Positions 10,450 through 18,814 of a stretch of 63,042 nt of DNA are shown here, one piece after another. The DNA is taken from NCBI RefSeq assembly GCF_021608135.1, contig NZ_JAKIHL010000015.1, forward strand, positions 1 to 63,042, written 5' to 3'. How positions within the stretch are numbered: position 1 is the first letter of the stretch; the number at the start of each line of letters is the position of its first letter. The stretch is from Microaerobacter geothermalis (GTDB taxonomy: Bacteria > Bacillota > Bacilli > DSM-22679). Made by a program: the position numbers and the translations under genes. Below the pieces are notes generated by a model. The model searched no databases. It was given only the letters and a program-made list of their open reading frames with translations, and was not told the origin of the DNA.

Positions 10450-10938
10450 CTACATTTTTAATCCTTCTTGTTTAGCTAATTGCAAAATTAACGAGATTTC
10501 TCCGTTCCCCATACCGGTGCGTTTTGCGATCTCATCTGAATTTAATCCCATTTGTTTCAGTTGAAAAATCTGTTCATATCTTTCCAGTAACTTTAACTGA
10601 TCACTAAAAAGTCTTTGTTTCGTGTATTTCTCGCTTTCTGTTCCCTTACGAAGCGTTATGATCTCTTTTTTTATCCCATGTACCTCATTTTGAATCTTTT
10701 TTATCTCCAAATCATTTTTTTGCCTTATTCCAGAAATGGCTTTTATCAGGCGTTCATTTTCTTGTTTTATTTCCTCGACAAATTGTTCCAAAGTCGCCTG
10801 AATTTCGTCCTGTTCGACAGTAAATCCTTCACGTCTTTCAATTTCCATCAATTGGTTTTCAATTCTAATGATGCGATACACCAGAAAAACAATAATAAAA
10901 ACGGTTAAAGTAAAAAGGAGAGGCCAACCAAAATTCAT
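10450..10938 (-). CDS. SwrB-like / DUF6115 membrane-anchored flagellar regulator
   Basis: The 162 aa protein has one N-terminal membrane segment (about residues 3-23), a long charged coiled-coil region (25-115) and a C-terminal stretch resembling a helix-turn-helix (QLKQMGLNSDEIAKRTGMGNGEISLIL). Position (last gene of the fla/che operon, just before rpsB) and architecture match B. subtilis SwrB, which promotes assembly of the flagellar export apparatus. Sequence similarity to SwrB itself could not be tested, so no symbol is assigned. The ribosome-binding site is weak (GGTGGTG). Confidence 0.75.
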   Translation of the reverse strand: MNFGWPLLFTLTVFIIVFLVYRIIRIENQLMEIERREGFTVEQDEIQATLEQFVEEIKQENERLIKAISGIRQKNDLEIKKIQNEVHGIKKEIITLRKGTESEKYTKQRLFSDQLKLLERYEQIFQLKQMGLNSDEIAKRTGMGNGEISLILQLAKQEGLKM

Positions 10939-10995
10939 TTGTTACACCACCATAATCGTTAAAAAATGCATACTATACCTTTTAAACATTTTCTA

Positions 10996-11307
10996 TCAAA
11001 GAGATATATCGATATACCTCCCTTTATATGGATCTACAGCTTCTTGTTCATCTTTTTTCTTTTGGGTTGATTTCTTCCCTTTTTTGTTTGTTGAATCATC
11101 TTTATTTTTCTGGTCTCTCCTAATCGTTTGCTTCTCTGTTCGGGAAATATTTCCGCTTCTTTTTCTTTCATATTCAAGTTGTTTGATTTGCTGGGATGCC
11201 AGCGCTGCTTGATCCTGTGCAGTTCTTTGGTTTATTTGTTCTTGAATTTTTCCTAACTCTTGGGTCCTGGGAAGAGCAACTTGGAGTTCCACTGATTTGA
11301 AACTCAT
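10996..11307 (-). CDS. Conserved small hydrophilic protein of the fla/che operon
   Basis: Unnamed 103 aa protein. It starts MSFKSVELQVALPRTQELGK, has a glutamine-rich, probably helical region (residues 20-50), then a very lysine-rich stretch (about 60-88), and ends DPYKGRYIDISL. There is no membrane segment. I recall similar proteins in the same place in other Bacillales, sharing the N-terminal block and the PYKG..IDISL tail, but cannot verify this. The ATG at 11307 is supported by AGGAAGG eight bases upstream; an earlier GTG overlaps that site. It lies 14 bases after fapA. Function unknown. Confidence 0.75.
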   Translation of the reverse strand: MSFKSVELQVALPRTQELGKIQEQINQRTAQDQAALASQQIKQLEYERKRSGNISRTEKQTIRRDQKNKDDSTNKKGKKSTQKKKDEQEAVDPYKGRYIDISL

Positions 11308-11321
11308 AAAGGTCACCTTCC

Positions 11322-12728
11322 TTAGCTTTTTGTAATATTCCCATCTTTTAATACAAATTTACAATTTGGTTCCTTATCTTTAATATATCTGATTTGTGAA
11401 CCGAATACTAGCCTCACTCCCGGATATATTGTATGAGTAGCCTCTATGGAACAATCATCGATATCAAATAACATGTTCTCAATTTCTTTAATTCGCCGCT
11501 TCACTACTTTTTCACGTTTTTCCGTCAGAAGCATGGTATTAGCTAATTTAATTTGAAGTTCTTTTTTATCGGGAGGGATATTTCCGGTGGTAGCCAGTAG
11601 TTGATTAAAGTATTGTAATGCCTTTTCTGTCTTTATTTTATTCTCAGTCAATTTTTTTTGTTCCTTTAGAAGTTCCTTCAGTTCATCCCTTAAATCAGGT
11701 GCAACTCCCACTTCGATTGAGGTTCTTGTGGCCATCTCGTTTCCAATACTTCTTGCCTTTACTTTTTTTCCCGCTTGTATCGTTCCACCAACGATTAATC
11801 CCTTGGAACCTTGACAGATCACACTCCCGCCTGCCCTTATGGTGGAATGCATGATGCTTTGGGATACGATGACATCGTTTTTGGCCGATACAATTCCGCT
11901 ATGAATATGGGACACCTTCACATTGCCACCGGCTTTTACTTCACCCAGATGATGTCCAATGATACCGGAACTGATCTCTATATCTCCCTCACAGTCCAAA
12001 AAAGCACTCTCCACCAATCCATAAACTTTAATATCTCCCGATGCTTTAATTGAAAAGCCAGGATTCACTTTTCCCCGAACGACGACTGTCCCTACAAAAT
12101 CGATGTTTCCTACTCCAAAATCAACATCACCATTTACTTCATAAACGGGAAAAACATGAATTTTTCCGTCTTCAGAAACGGAAACTTGACCATCAATAGC
12201 AGCGTAAACCAATCCATTTTCCTTATCAATAACAGTATTTTTCCCTGGTTTTATATGTATGTCTTTTCCGTCTTTTCCTGGAACCTCTTCGCCAAATATG
12301 TTCGTACCCGAAATTCCTTTAGTAGGCGGGATTTTTTTGGCTAACAATTTCCCCTTTTTTACATTAGCCAATTCCTGAATCGAATAAAAGTCAACTGTTC
12401 CATCTTCACGGATCTTGGGTTTTTTTTCCTCTTTTATTTGGTACATATATTCCAGTTTCGCGTCTTGCCCATCTCTGGAATCCGTACCTTCTGCAATGAG
12501 CACTTCTTGACCTGCGAAAGATACCGGATCAAGGGAAATCTCCTTTATTTTATCATATAATACTCCATGTTGTATTCCATGGGCAGAAACATATTTTAAT
12601 AAAGAATCATGAGAAACGGATATATCATCATGGTCTATGATTAATTTGATATACGCTTTCATTTGGTCCTTACTAATAATCACTTCCACCCATTCATCCA
12701 AAGGAACTTGTGCTTGATTTTCATCCAT
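11322..12728 (-). CDS. fapA: FapA family (DUF342) flagellar assembly protein A
   Basis: The 468 aa protein belongs to the DUF342/FapA family of polymer-forming beta-helix proteins. After an N-terminal alpha/beta part it has the signature GTNIFGEEVPGKDGKD, then short beta-helix rungs rich in Gly and Val (about residues 190-345, such as VNGDVDFGVGNIDFVGTV and GSVICQGSKGLIVGGTI). A charged coiled coil follows at about 350-420. The ATG is preceded by AAAGGGGAATG. It lies between sigD and the swrB-like gene, where B. subtilis has no such gene. FapA homologues affect polar localisation of flagellar regulators in some bacteria; a flagellar or surface role here is inference. Confidence 0.85.
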   Translation of the reverse strand: MDENQAQVPLDEWVEVIISKDQMKAYIKLIIDHDDISVSHDSLLKYVSAHGIQHGVLYDKIKEISLDPVSFAGQEVLIAEGTDSRDGQDAKLEYMYQIKEEKKPKIREDGTVDFYSIQELANVKKGKLLAKKIPPTKGISGTNIFGEEVPGKDGKDIHIKPGKNTVIDKENGLVYAAIDGQVSVSEDGKIHVFPVYEVNGDVDFGVGNIDFVGTVVVRGKVNPGFSIKASGDIKVYGLVESAFLDCEGDIEISSGIIGHHLGEVKAGGNVKVSHIHSGIVSAKNDVIVSQSIMHSTIRAGGSVICQGSKGLIVGGTIQAGKKVKARSIGNEMATRTSIEVGVAPDLRDELKELLKEQKKLTENKIKTEKALQYFNQLLATTGNIPPDKKELQIKLANTMLLTEKREKVVKRRIKEIENMLFDIDDCSIEATHTIYPGVRLVFGSQIRYIKDKEPNCKFVLKDGNITKS

Positions 12729-12907
12729 TATGCATTCCCCTTTCTATAGAAGTGGAACTAAACATTCACACGTCCGCTAGTCGTGTTCATCGTAATAAAC
12801 TTGCTTCAGGTGGAGTATTCTTTTCTCCCTGAATTTTAGTTGTACCACACAGGACTTGCCAATGTCGACAACGCAGGACGCTGCATTTGCACCAATAATA
12901 AATTTTG
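12729..12907. other. Spacer between sigD and fapA with repeat motif
   Basis: 179 bases without a gene. It contains GTGGAACTAAAC on the plus strand (12752-12763), a member of the dispersed motif family, followed by a small hairpin ACACG...CGTGT (12768-12772 and 12782-12786). A GCAG...CTGC mini-hairpin lies near 12872-12884. No clear promoter or U-tract terminator was found, so fapA is probably read through from sigD. Confidence 0.4.
12752..12786 (+). repeat. Dispersed GAACTAAAC motif with adjacent hairpin
   Basis: Plus-strand GTGGAACTAAAC followed within five bases by the inverted repeat ACACG-N9-CGTGT. Related copies: minus strand 236-247 (GCGGAACTAAAC, next to a 6-bp hairpin), minus 75-85, plus 40629-40638 and minus 40664-40672. 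All lie in intergenic sequence. Confidence 0.45.
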
Positions 12908-13702
12908 TTACAGTAGATGACTTTTCAATTTTTCCAGGGCAGCTCTCATTCGATAAATCGCCTTGGAATGAAGTTGAGAAATTCTGGATGTAGATAAACC
13001 CATGACTTCTGCTATTTCTGTTAAAGTTAATTCATCATAGTAAAATAAGGAAATAACCAGCTTTTCCTTCTCCGGAAGCCGATCGATGGTTTTACTTAAA
13101 ACCTCCTTTAAACCTAGCCATTCTGCCCTTCTTTCGGGAGACTCCACATTAGGATCAGAAATCGTAGATTGTAATGAGGTTTGATGTTGATCTTCTTCAG
13201 ATATAGGTTCATCCAATGAGAGCAGAGTTCCCATCGATGAATGGGAGAGAATATGCAGTAACTCATCTTCGCTAATTCCCAGGAAATCACTCACCTCTTT
13301 ATCTGTTACAGAGCGAAGCTTTTCTTGCTCAAGAACCGTATACGCTTCTTCCACTTTTTTTAACTTTTCTCTCATTGACCGCGGAATCCAATCATTTTCT
13401 CTGATTCCATCAAGAATATTCCCACGAATTCGCCACATGGCATAAGTTTCGAATTGAAGACCCCTTGAATAGTCGTATTTTTTCATCGCATCAAGCAATC
13501 CCAGAATACCTAGACTGCGAAGTTCATCCCGTTGAATCGTTTTAGGCATAGTGATAGCAAGACGATTTACTACATAATCGACCAATGGAAGATATTTATT
13601 TACCAAAAAATCTTCCGCTTCTTTATTGTCATGTTTTTTCCATTTTACCCATTCTCCATAATACTGGATGGATTGATTTTTATCGTACAATTCCAAACAC
13701 AT
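12908..13702 (-). CDS. sigD: RNA polymerase sigma factor for flagellar genes (SigD/FliA/WhiG)
   Basis: Alternative sigma factor of the sigma-28 family that drives late flagellar, motility and autolysin genes. The 264 aa protein has region 2 (LVDYVVNRLA...FETYAMWRIRGNILDGIRENDWIPRSMR), region 3, and region 4 with the LTEIAEVMGLSTSRISQLHSKAI helix-turn-helix. The ATG at 13702 has only a close AAGG; a TTG two codons later (13696) is spaced better, so the exact start is unsure. It lies near the end of the fla/che operon, as in B. subtilis. Confidence 0.95.
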   Translation of the reverse strand: MCLELYDKNQSIQYYGEWVKWKKHDNKEAEDFLVNKYLPLVDYVVNRLAITMPKTIQRDELRSLGILGLLDAMKKYDYSRGLQFETYAMWRIRGNILDGIRENDWIPRSMREKLKKVEEAYTVLEQEKLRSVTDKEVSDFLGISEDELLHILSHSSMGTLLSLDEPISEEDQHQTSLQSTISDPNVESPERRAEWLGLKEVLSKTIDRLPEKEKLVISLFYYDELTLTEIAEVMGLSTSRISQLHSKAIYRMRAALEKLKSHLL

Positions 13703-13704
13703 CC

Positions 13705-14052
13705 TTAATCTTCGGAATACTTCCGCATAAACAGAGCCATTTTCTTAGGATCCAAGTTGTCTTTTTCAGACTCGGAGAAGGATAATTGAGGGATTTGGTC
13801 ATCTTCAGGAGTGGTCATGTCGACATAAGCTCCCTTATTGTCACTATCTTTATTCGGATTAACGTCAATATCTTTTAAAGCAATGTGTAATAACCATCGA
13901 ATACCAAAGCCTATGGTAAAAAATAGGATGAAAGCAATCAACGAACGAATCATACTGGTAAAAAAAGTGTTGTTGATAATAGAAAATAAAAAAGACAGAA
14001 CCATTGCAATGCAAGCGATGATCCAGTTGAATGTGAATGTGCTCATTTTCAT
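13705..14052 (-). CDS. Two-TM membrane protein between cheD and sigD
   Basis: Unnamed 115 aa protein with two hydrophobic segments (about residues 8-24 and 36-54) and an acidic, proline-containing cytoplasmic tail ending LDPKKMALFMRKYSED. The ATG directly abuts the cheD stop (TAG-ATG) and has AAGGA upstream; its own stop is two bases from the sigD start. This tight packing suggests a coupled role with chemotaxis or SigD. Similar genes in this place occur in other Bacillales as far as I recall. Function unknown. Confidence 0.75.
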   Translation of the reverse strand: MKMSTFTFNWIIACIAMVLSFLFSIINNTFFTSMIRSLIAFILFFTIGFGIRWLLHIALKDIDVNPNKDSDNKGAYVDMTTPEDDQIPQLSFSESEKDNLDPKKMALFMRKYSED

Positions 14053-14538
14053 CTAAATTTCCTTAACTCCTTGATTCACGGTTCTAACATATAAAACTCC
14101 GGTTTCAGAATCCATCTCAATGGTACGACCGTAATTTCCTCCTGTATCTTCACCAATGAGATGAATACCCAATTCCTTTAAAGCGTTTTTACATGCCTCA
14201 ACATTTCTTTGGCCAATTTTCATAGTATCTGAAGAACCGGCAAACGAGAACATCTGGGCACCTCCAGCCATTTTGGCCACCATCGAAAAACGTTTACTTC
14301 CTTTTTCTGTCATTTTTTTCACCAAATAAGGAACCCCGGTATCCGCATATTTAATCAGGTTCATCTCTTTTCCCCTGCAAAGAGAAGAAGATGGAAGCAT
14401 CACATGGATGAGTCCAGCCATTTTTAAATGTTTATCATAAATAGCAACTCCTACACAAGAGCCTAGGCCAGTGGTTCGAATCTTATCAGGAGTCTCAGCG
14501 ATATTCATATCTGCTATTCCAACTTTGATTACATTCAT
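14053..14538 (-). CDS. cheD: Chemoreceptor glutamine deamidase CheD
   Basis: Deamidates glutamines in chemoreceptors and stimulates CheC phosphatase. The 161 aa protein has the catalytic Cys28 in GLGSCVGV and His45 in LIHVMLP, plus the downstream KMAGGAQMF and ALKELGIHLIGEDTGGNYGRT blocks. The start overlaps the cheC stop (ATGA), which fits the known CheC-CheD interaction and suggests coupled translation. Confidence 0.96.
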   Translation of the reverse strand: MNVIKVGIADMNIAETPDKIRTTGLGSCVGVAIYDKHLKMAGLIHVMLPSSSLCRGKEMNLIKYADTGVPYLVKKMTEKGSKRFSMVAKMAGGAQMFSFAGSSDTMKIGQRNVEACKNALKELGIHLIGEDTGGNYGRTIEMDSETGVLYVRTVNQGVKEI

Positions 14539-15152
14539 TCAAATGGCACTCCTAAAGCTCCAAATAATTTCTCAAAAGAATCAGGGTCTGGTAATAGGAA
14601 AAAATGACCTTCTACTTCTGAATTTCCATCTAAAAAAGTGGTATCGATCAACAAAGCATACTCTCCAACCATACTTAATTCCATTAATCCATAGGATAAA
14701 ACGGCGCCAGCCATATCAATGGCAATGGCGGGAACACTGGGAGAGAGATTTAATTTTGTAAAATCCGCCAATGATGACAAATAGGAACCTGCGAGAATAT
14801 TTCCTATTTCATGAAGGGCAGACAATTCCATTTCGGAGAATTCTTCCCCTTCTGAAACGGTTCCCATTAACATATTTAGTAATTTTTTTGCAGATTCATG
14901 GGTTAGAATAAAAAACATATTCCCGGGGGCATCTCCATGAATTCTTAGGAAAATAGCAATCACTACCTTCTCTGCCCCACCCACAAAATCGGATATGTCA
15001 TCGAAATGAACCAGTTGAACCTGCGGTACCTTCATATTTACATGGGTTTTCAACAGACTGGCTAACGCGGTGGCTGCATTCCCGGCTCCTATGTTTCCTA
15101 CTTCTTTTAAAACATCAAACTGGAATTCGGCAAAACGGTCAAATTGTTCCAT
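14535..15152 (-). CDS. cheC: CheY-P phosphatase CheC
   Basis: Dephosphorylates CheY-P in chemotactic adaptation. The 205 aa protein has two E-x2-N phosphatase motifs: DVLKEVGNIGAGNAATAL (Glu17, Asn20) and SALHEIGNILAGSYLSSL near the middle, as in B. subtilis CheC. The ATG has GAGGTAAGT upstream and follows the cheW stop by two bases. Confidence 0.96.
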   Translation of the reverse strand: MEQFDRFAEFQFDVLKEVGNIGAGNAATALASLLKTHVNMKVPQVQLVHFDDISDFVGGAEKVVIAIFLRIHGDAPGNMFFILTHESAKKLLNMLMGTVSEGEEFSEMELSALHEIGNILAGSYLSSLADFTKLNLSPSVPAIAIDMAGAVLSYGLMELSMVGEYALLIDTTFLDGNSEVEGHFFLLPDPDSFEKLFGALGVPFE

Positions 15153-15154
15153 AC

Positions 15155-15631
15155 TTACCTCGCCATTTTTTCTAATTGTTTCAATTCTTCCGGATTCAGT
15201 ACTTTATCCAGGTTAAGCAGGATTAAGAGCCTGTTTTCTAATTTTGCCACTCCTTGCAAATATACAGCTTCTACACCTCCAACGATTTCTGGCGGAGGTT
15301 CAATCATATTAAGGGGGATATCAATTACATCGTTGGCAGAATCAACAATCAATCCCACTTCTACATCTCCAACAACAACAATGATAATTCTGGTGCTGTC
15401 AGTAACCGGAAATTCTTCCAATTCAAAACGACTTCTTAAATCAATAATTGGTGTAACCACGCCCCGGAGATTGATGACACCCTTAACAAAATCAGGTGTT
15501 CTTGGGACACGAGTAATATGTTGCATTCTTTCAATGGATTTCACTTGATGAACATCTACGCCATACTCCTCTTCTTGTAGGCGAAAAACAATCACTTTCA
15601 TCTCATTGACTATGTCTTTTTGTTCCAACAT
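15155..15631 (-). CDS. cheW: Chemotaxis coupling protein CheW
   Basis: Links chemoreceptors to the CheA kinase. The 158 aa protein is a single CheW domain: VIVFRLQEEEYGVDVHQVKSIER, TRVPRTPDFVKGVINLRGVVTPIIDLRSRF, and the closing LDKVL. I placed the start at ATG 15631 because AAGGAGG lies nine bases upstream; a GTG seven codons earlier would overlap that site. It follows cheA by 20 bases. Confidence 0.96.
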   Translation of the reverse strand: MLEQKDIVNEMKVIVFRLQEEEYGVDVHQVKSIERMQHITRVPRTPDFVKGVINLRGVVTPIIDLRSRFELEEFPVTDSTRIIIVVVGDVEVGLIVDSANDVIDIPLNMIEPPPEIVGGVEAVYLQGVAKLENRLLILLNLDKVLNPEELKQLEKMAR

Positions 15632-15651
15632 GCCAGCTTGCCTCCTTATCA

Positions 15652-17667
15652 CTATTTAATTAGGGCATTACAATCAATAATTAAAGCCACTTGTCCGTCA
15701 CCTAAAATCGTGGCTCCTGAAATGGCAAAAATATTGGTTAAATACTTCCCAAGCGACTTTAATACAATCTCTTGCTGACCTATAAATGAGCCTACCACCA
15801 AACCAGCCATTTTTTCCCCTTTTCTGACAATCAGTACGGGAATCTCATCTTCTTGGTTCGTATTGCTTTTAGGAATATCAAAAACGTTTTGTAAAGAAAC
15901 CAGCGGGACTACCCGCCCTCTAAAATCAATGACCTGTTGTTTATGGGCATACATGATTTCTTCTTTTTTAAATATGGCGGTCTCAATAATTGAACTTAAT
16001 GGAATGGCATACTTCTCATCTTCCACCTGAACCAGCATTGCAGATATAATGGACAAGGTAAGGGGCAGTTGAATAAGAAAGGTGGAGCCTACTCCTTTTT
16101 CAGATTTGATTGAAACAAAGCCGCCTAAAGACTCAATCTTATTCTTAACCACATCCAAGCCTACTCCACGCCCTGAAACATCAGAAACTTTTTCAGCGGT
16201 ACTAAATCCAGGCATAAACAAAAGGTCATAAACCTGCTTATCATCTAAGAGGTGTGCATTTTTTTCCGTAATTAGTCCCTTTTCAAGACCTTTCTGTAGC
16301 ACCTTGTTCTTGTCAATTCCGTTCCCGTCATCTTTGATCTCGATAAATACGTGATTTCCGCTATGATAGGCTTTAAGCTGAATATTTCCTTCTTCCCGTT
16401 TCCCTTTTACTTTCCGTTCCTCAGGATGTTCTATCCCATGGTCAATCGCATTTCTTAATATATGAACAAGTGGATCACCAATTTCATCGATAACTGTACG
16501 GTCCAATTCTGTCTCTGCCCCAAAAATCTCAAGATTTATTTTTTTGTTAAGTTCCTTCGCCAAATCCCTTACCATTCTAGGAAAACGGTTAAAGACCTGT
16601 TCTACAGAAACCATTCTCATGGTTAATATCAGATTTTGAAGATCACTGCTGATCCTGCTCATATGTTCTACTGTTTCCAATAGTTCGGCATGGCCTATTT
16701 CACGGGACAGTTGTTCCAATCTTCCCCGATCAATCACAAGTTCGCTAAACAGATTCATTAATTCATCTAATCTCTCAATATCTACTCTTATCGTTTTTGT
16801 GCCAATCACTTTTTTTTCGTTATGGTTTGAACTTTTATCACTTTTTCTAGCATCTGTATCGCCTATATTTATCGTTTCCTGAATTTCCGCATCTTTTTGG
16901 TATTGGTTAGGATCTATAGAAATCACTTCAGCCTTGGTGATTTCAGATATCTGGTTTATCATCTGCTCAAGCTCAGCTTTTTCCTTTTTTGTAATCACAA
17001 CCAGTTTAAAGGAACGGTCAAATTTTTCATTTTCAATATCCTCAACAGACGGAAAAGATTTTATGATTTCTCCTGAATTTTCAATGGAATCAAATACCAT
17101 ATATGCCCTTGCAGCTTTAAGTATACAATCCTCTCTGAGTTCAACATTTATGTAATAGATTTTATGTCCTGACTGCATGGACTGATTCATCACGGTAATT
17201 TCGAATTGATCGAAGGACAAATCTATTGGTTGAAAAGAGTTTTCAATATTCGGCAGTGAAGAGGCCTTTTTCACTGGTGAAACGGGCTCATCTGACAGGA
17301 TCGATTTTAACTGATGAACCAACTGAGTGACATCCATTTTTCCATCTCCGCCAGATGACAATGAAACAACCATTCCTTCCAGAGAATCTACGCATTGAAA
17401 CAATAAATTCATCATATGATCATTGATTAAAAGTTTTTGATTTCGGATTAGATCTAAAACATTTTCCATCTCATGGGTTAAAGTAGCCATATCTTCAAAT
17501 CCCATGGTAGCAGACATCCCTTTTAATGTATGGGCTGATCTAAAAACCTCGTTAATGACCCCTGTTTCATTGGGATCATTTTCTAGTAATAATAAATTTT
17601 GATTAATTTCCTGCAGATGCTCTTTCGCCTCTTCTATAAACATATCCAAATACTGACTCATTTCCAT
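15652..17667 (-). CDS. cheA: Chemotaxis histidine kinase CheA
   Basis: Receptor-coupled kinase that phosphorylates CheY and CheB. The 671 aa protein has an HPt domain with the phosphorylated His (RSAHTLKGM, His46 from the chosen start) and a P2-like region. The dimerisation helix pair follows near RVDIERLDELMNLFSELV. The ATPase has an N box (HILRNAIDHGIEHPEER) and G boxes (DVSGRGVGLDVV), and a CheW-like domain closes the protein. The ATG at 17667 is spaced correctly from AGGGGGTG; a GTG three codons earlier overlaps it. Confidence 0.97.
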   Translation of the reverse strand: MEMSQYLDMFIEEAKEHLQEINQNLLLLENDPNETGVINEVFRSAHTLKGMSATMGFEDMATLTHEMENVLDLIRNQKLLINDHMMNLLFQCVDSLEGMVVSLSSGGDGKMDVTQLVHQLKSILSDEPVSPVKKASSLPNIENSFQPIDLSFDQFEITVMNQSMQSGHKIYYINVELREDCILKAARAYMVFDSIENSGEIIKSFPSVEDIENEKFDRSFKLVVITKKEKAELEQMINQISEITKAEVISIDPNQYQKDAEIQETINIGDTDARKSDKSSNHNEKKVIGTKTIRVDIERLDELMNLFSELVIDRGRLEQLSREIGHAELLETVEHMSRISSDLQNLILTMRMVSVEQVFNRFPRMVRDLAKELNKKINLEIFGAETELDRTVIDEIGDPLVHILRNAIDHGIEHPEERKVKGKREEGNIQLKAYHSGNHVFIEIKDDGNGIDKNKVLQKGLEKGLITEKNAHLLDDKQVYDLLFMPGFSTAEKVSDVSGRGVGLDVVKNKIESLGGFVSIKSEKGVGSTFLIQLPLTLSIISAMLVQVEDEKYAIPLSSIIETAIFKKEEIMYAHKQQVIDFRGRVVPLVSLQNVFDIPKSNTNQEDEIPVLIVRKGEKMAGLVVGSFIGQQEIVLKSLGKYLTNIFAISGATILGDGQVALIIDCNALIK

Positions 17668-17679
17668 AGATTCCACCCC

Positions 17680-18756
17680 CTATGATTCCACTGATTCTAT
17701 CAAAGCCTGGGCAATTCCTTCCAAAGGAACAATTGTATCTGCGCAACCAGCCTGAATGGCAGAACGTGGCATTCCAAATACGACACATGATTGTTCATCT
17801 TCAACAATGGTCTTTACTTGATCAGATTCTTTCAGTTTTTTTAATCCTTCCGTACCGTCATTACCCATTCCTGTCATAATGATGGCCAATTTTTTTATAC
17901 CTTTCAATTCAGCAACAGAAGAAAATAAGACGTTTACCGATGGGCGATGTCCGCCTACAGGTGGTTCTGTGTTAAGAGATATGAAAAGATCTTTATCCCT
18001 TTGTTTTACTTCCATATGATAACCGCCTGGAGCAATATAGGCGGTTCCAGGCAACAATTTTTGTCCGTCTTCCGCTTCCAAAACTGTAATTTGGCTGAGT
18101 GAATCCAACCTTTGGGCAAGTGATCGGGTAAATTTGGGCGGCATATGCTGAACGATAACAATTGCTTCAGAAAAGCCTGCAGGAATTTTAGTTAACACAG
18201 ACTGCAAAGCTTTCGGACCACCTGTTGATGTTCCAATCGCCACAACGTAATTCATTTTATCATAGCTTTTAATTGAAGCCTCGACTTCTTTTTTTATAAT
18301 TGATATTTTTTCATCTGCCTGAAAATATGGATGTATTTTGGCTCTAAAACGATTCTTTAATTGTGCTGCTGCAGTCACTTTTTCTATTAATTCATCACCA
18401 ATTTTATGTAAATCGAGGGAAATAGAGCCGGAGGGCTTGGGGAGAAAATCAAACGCCCCCTTTTCTAACGCTGATATGGTAGCCCTTGCTCCTTCATTCG
18501 TCAAACTGCTAAGCATGATAACAGGTAGCGGCTGAGATTTCATCAATTGTTCTAAACACTCCAGCCCGTCCATCCGAGGCATTTCGATATCAAGGGTCAC
18601 AACATCAGGATGAAGTTCTTTCACTTTATTTAAACAATCAAGACCATCCCTTGCAGTTCCTATCACTTCCAATTTATCAGATGTGGATAAAATATCGGAT
18701 ATGATTTTTCTCATAAAGGCGGAATCGTCAACCACAAGTACACGATACCTCATCAT
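17680..18756 (-). CDS. cheB: Chemotaxis response regulator / protein-glutamate methylesterase CheB
   Basis: Removes methyl groups from chemoreceptors and deamidates them. The 358 aa protein has an N-terminal receiver with Asp10/Asp11 and phospho-acceptor Asp56, a linker, and the methylesterase domain with catalytic Ser177 (GTSTGGP), His204 (QHMPP) and Asp300 (GMGNDG). GAGGAG lies eight bases before the first of two ATGs. It is separated from flhG by 58 bases. Confidence 0.96.
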   Translation of the reverse strand: MMRYRVLVVDDSAFMRKIISDILSTSDKLEVIGTARDGLDCLNKVKELHPDVVTLDIEMPRMDGLECLEQLMKSQPLPVIMLSSLTNEGARATISALEKGAFDFLPKPSGSISLDLHKIGDELIEKVTAAAQLKNRFRAKIHPYFQADEKISIIKKEVEASIKSYDKMNYVVAIGTSTGGPKALQSVLTKIPAGFSEAIVIVQHMPPKFTRSLAQRLDSLSQITVLEAEDGQKLLPGTAYIAPGGYHMEVKQRDKDLFISLNTEPPVGGHRPSVNVLFSSVAELKGIKKLAIIMTGMGNDGTEGLKKLKESDQVKTIVEDEQSCVVFGMPRSAIQAGCADTIVPLEGIAQALIESVES

Positions 18757-18814
18757 GAATGAGTCTCCTCTTCATCCAATTGTTTTATTATAATAGATTA
18801 TAACCGATCATTGT

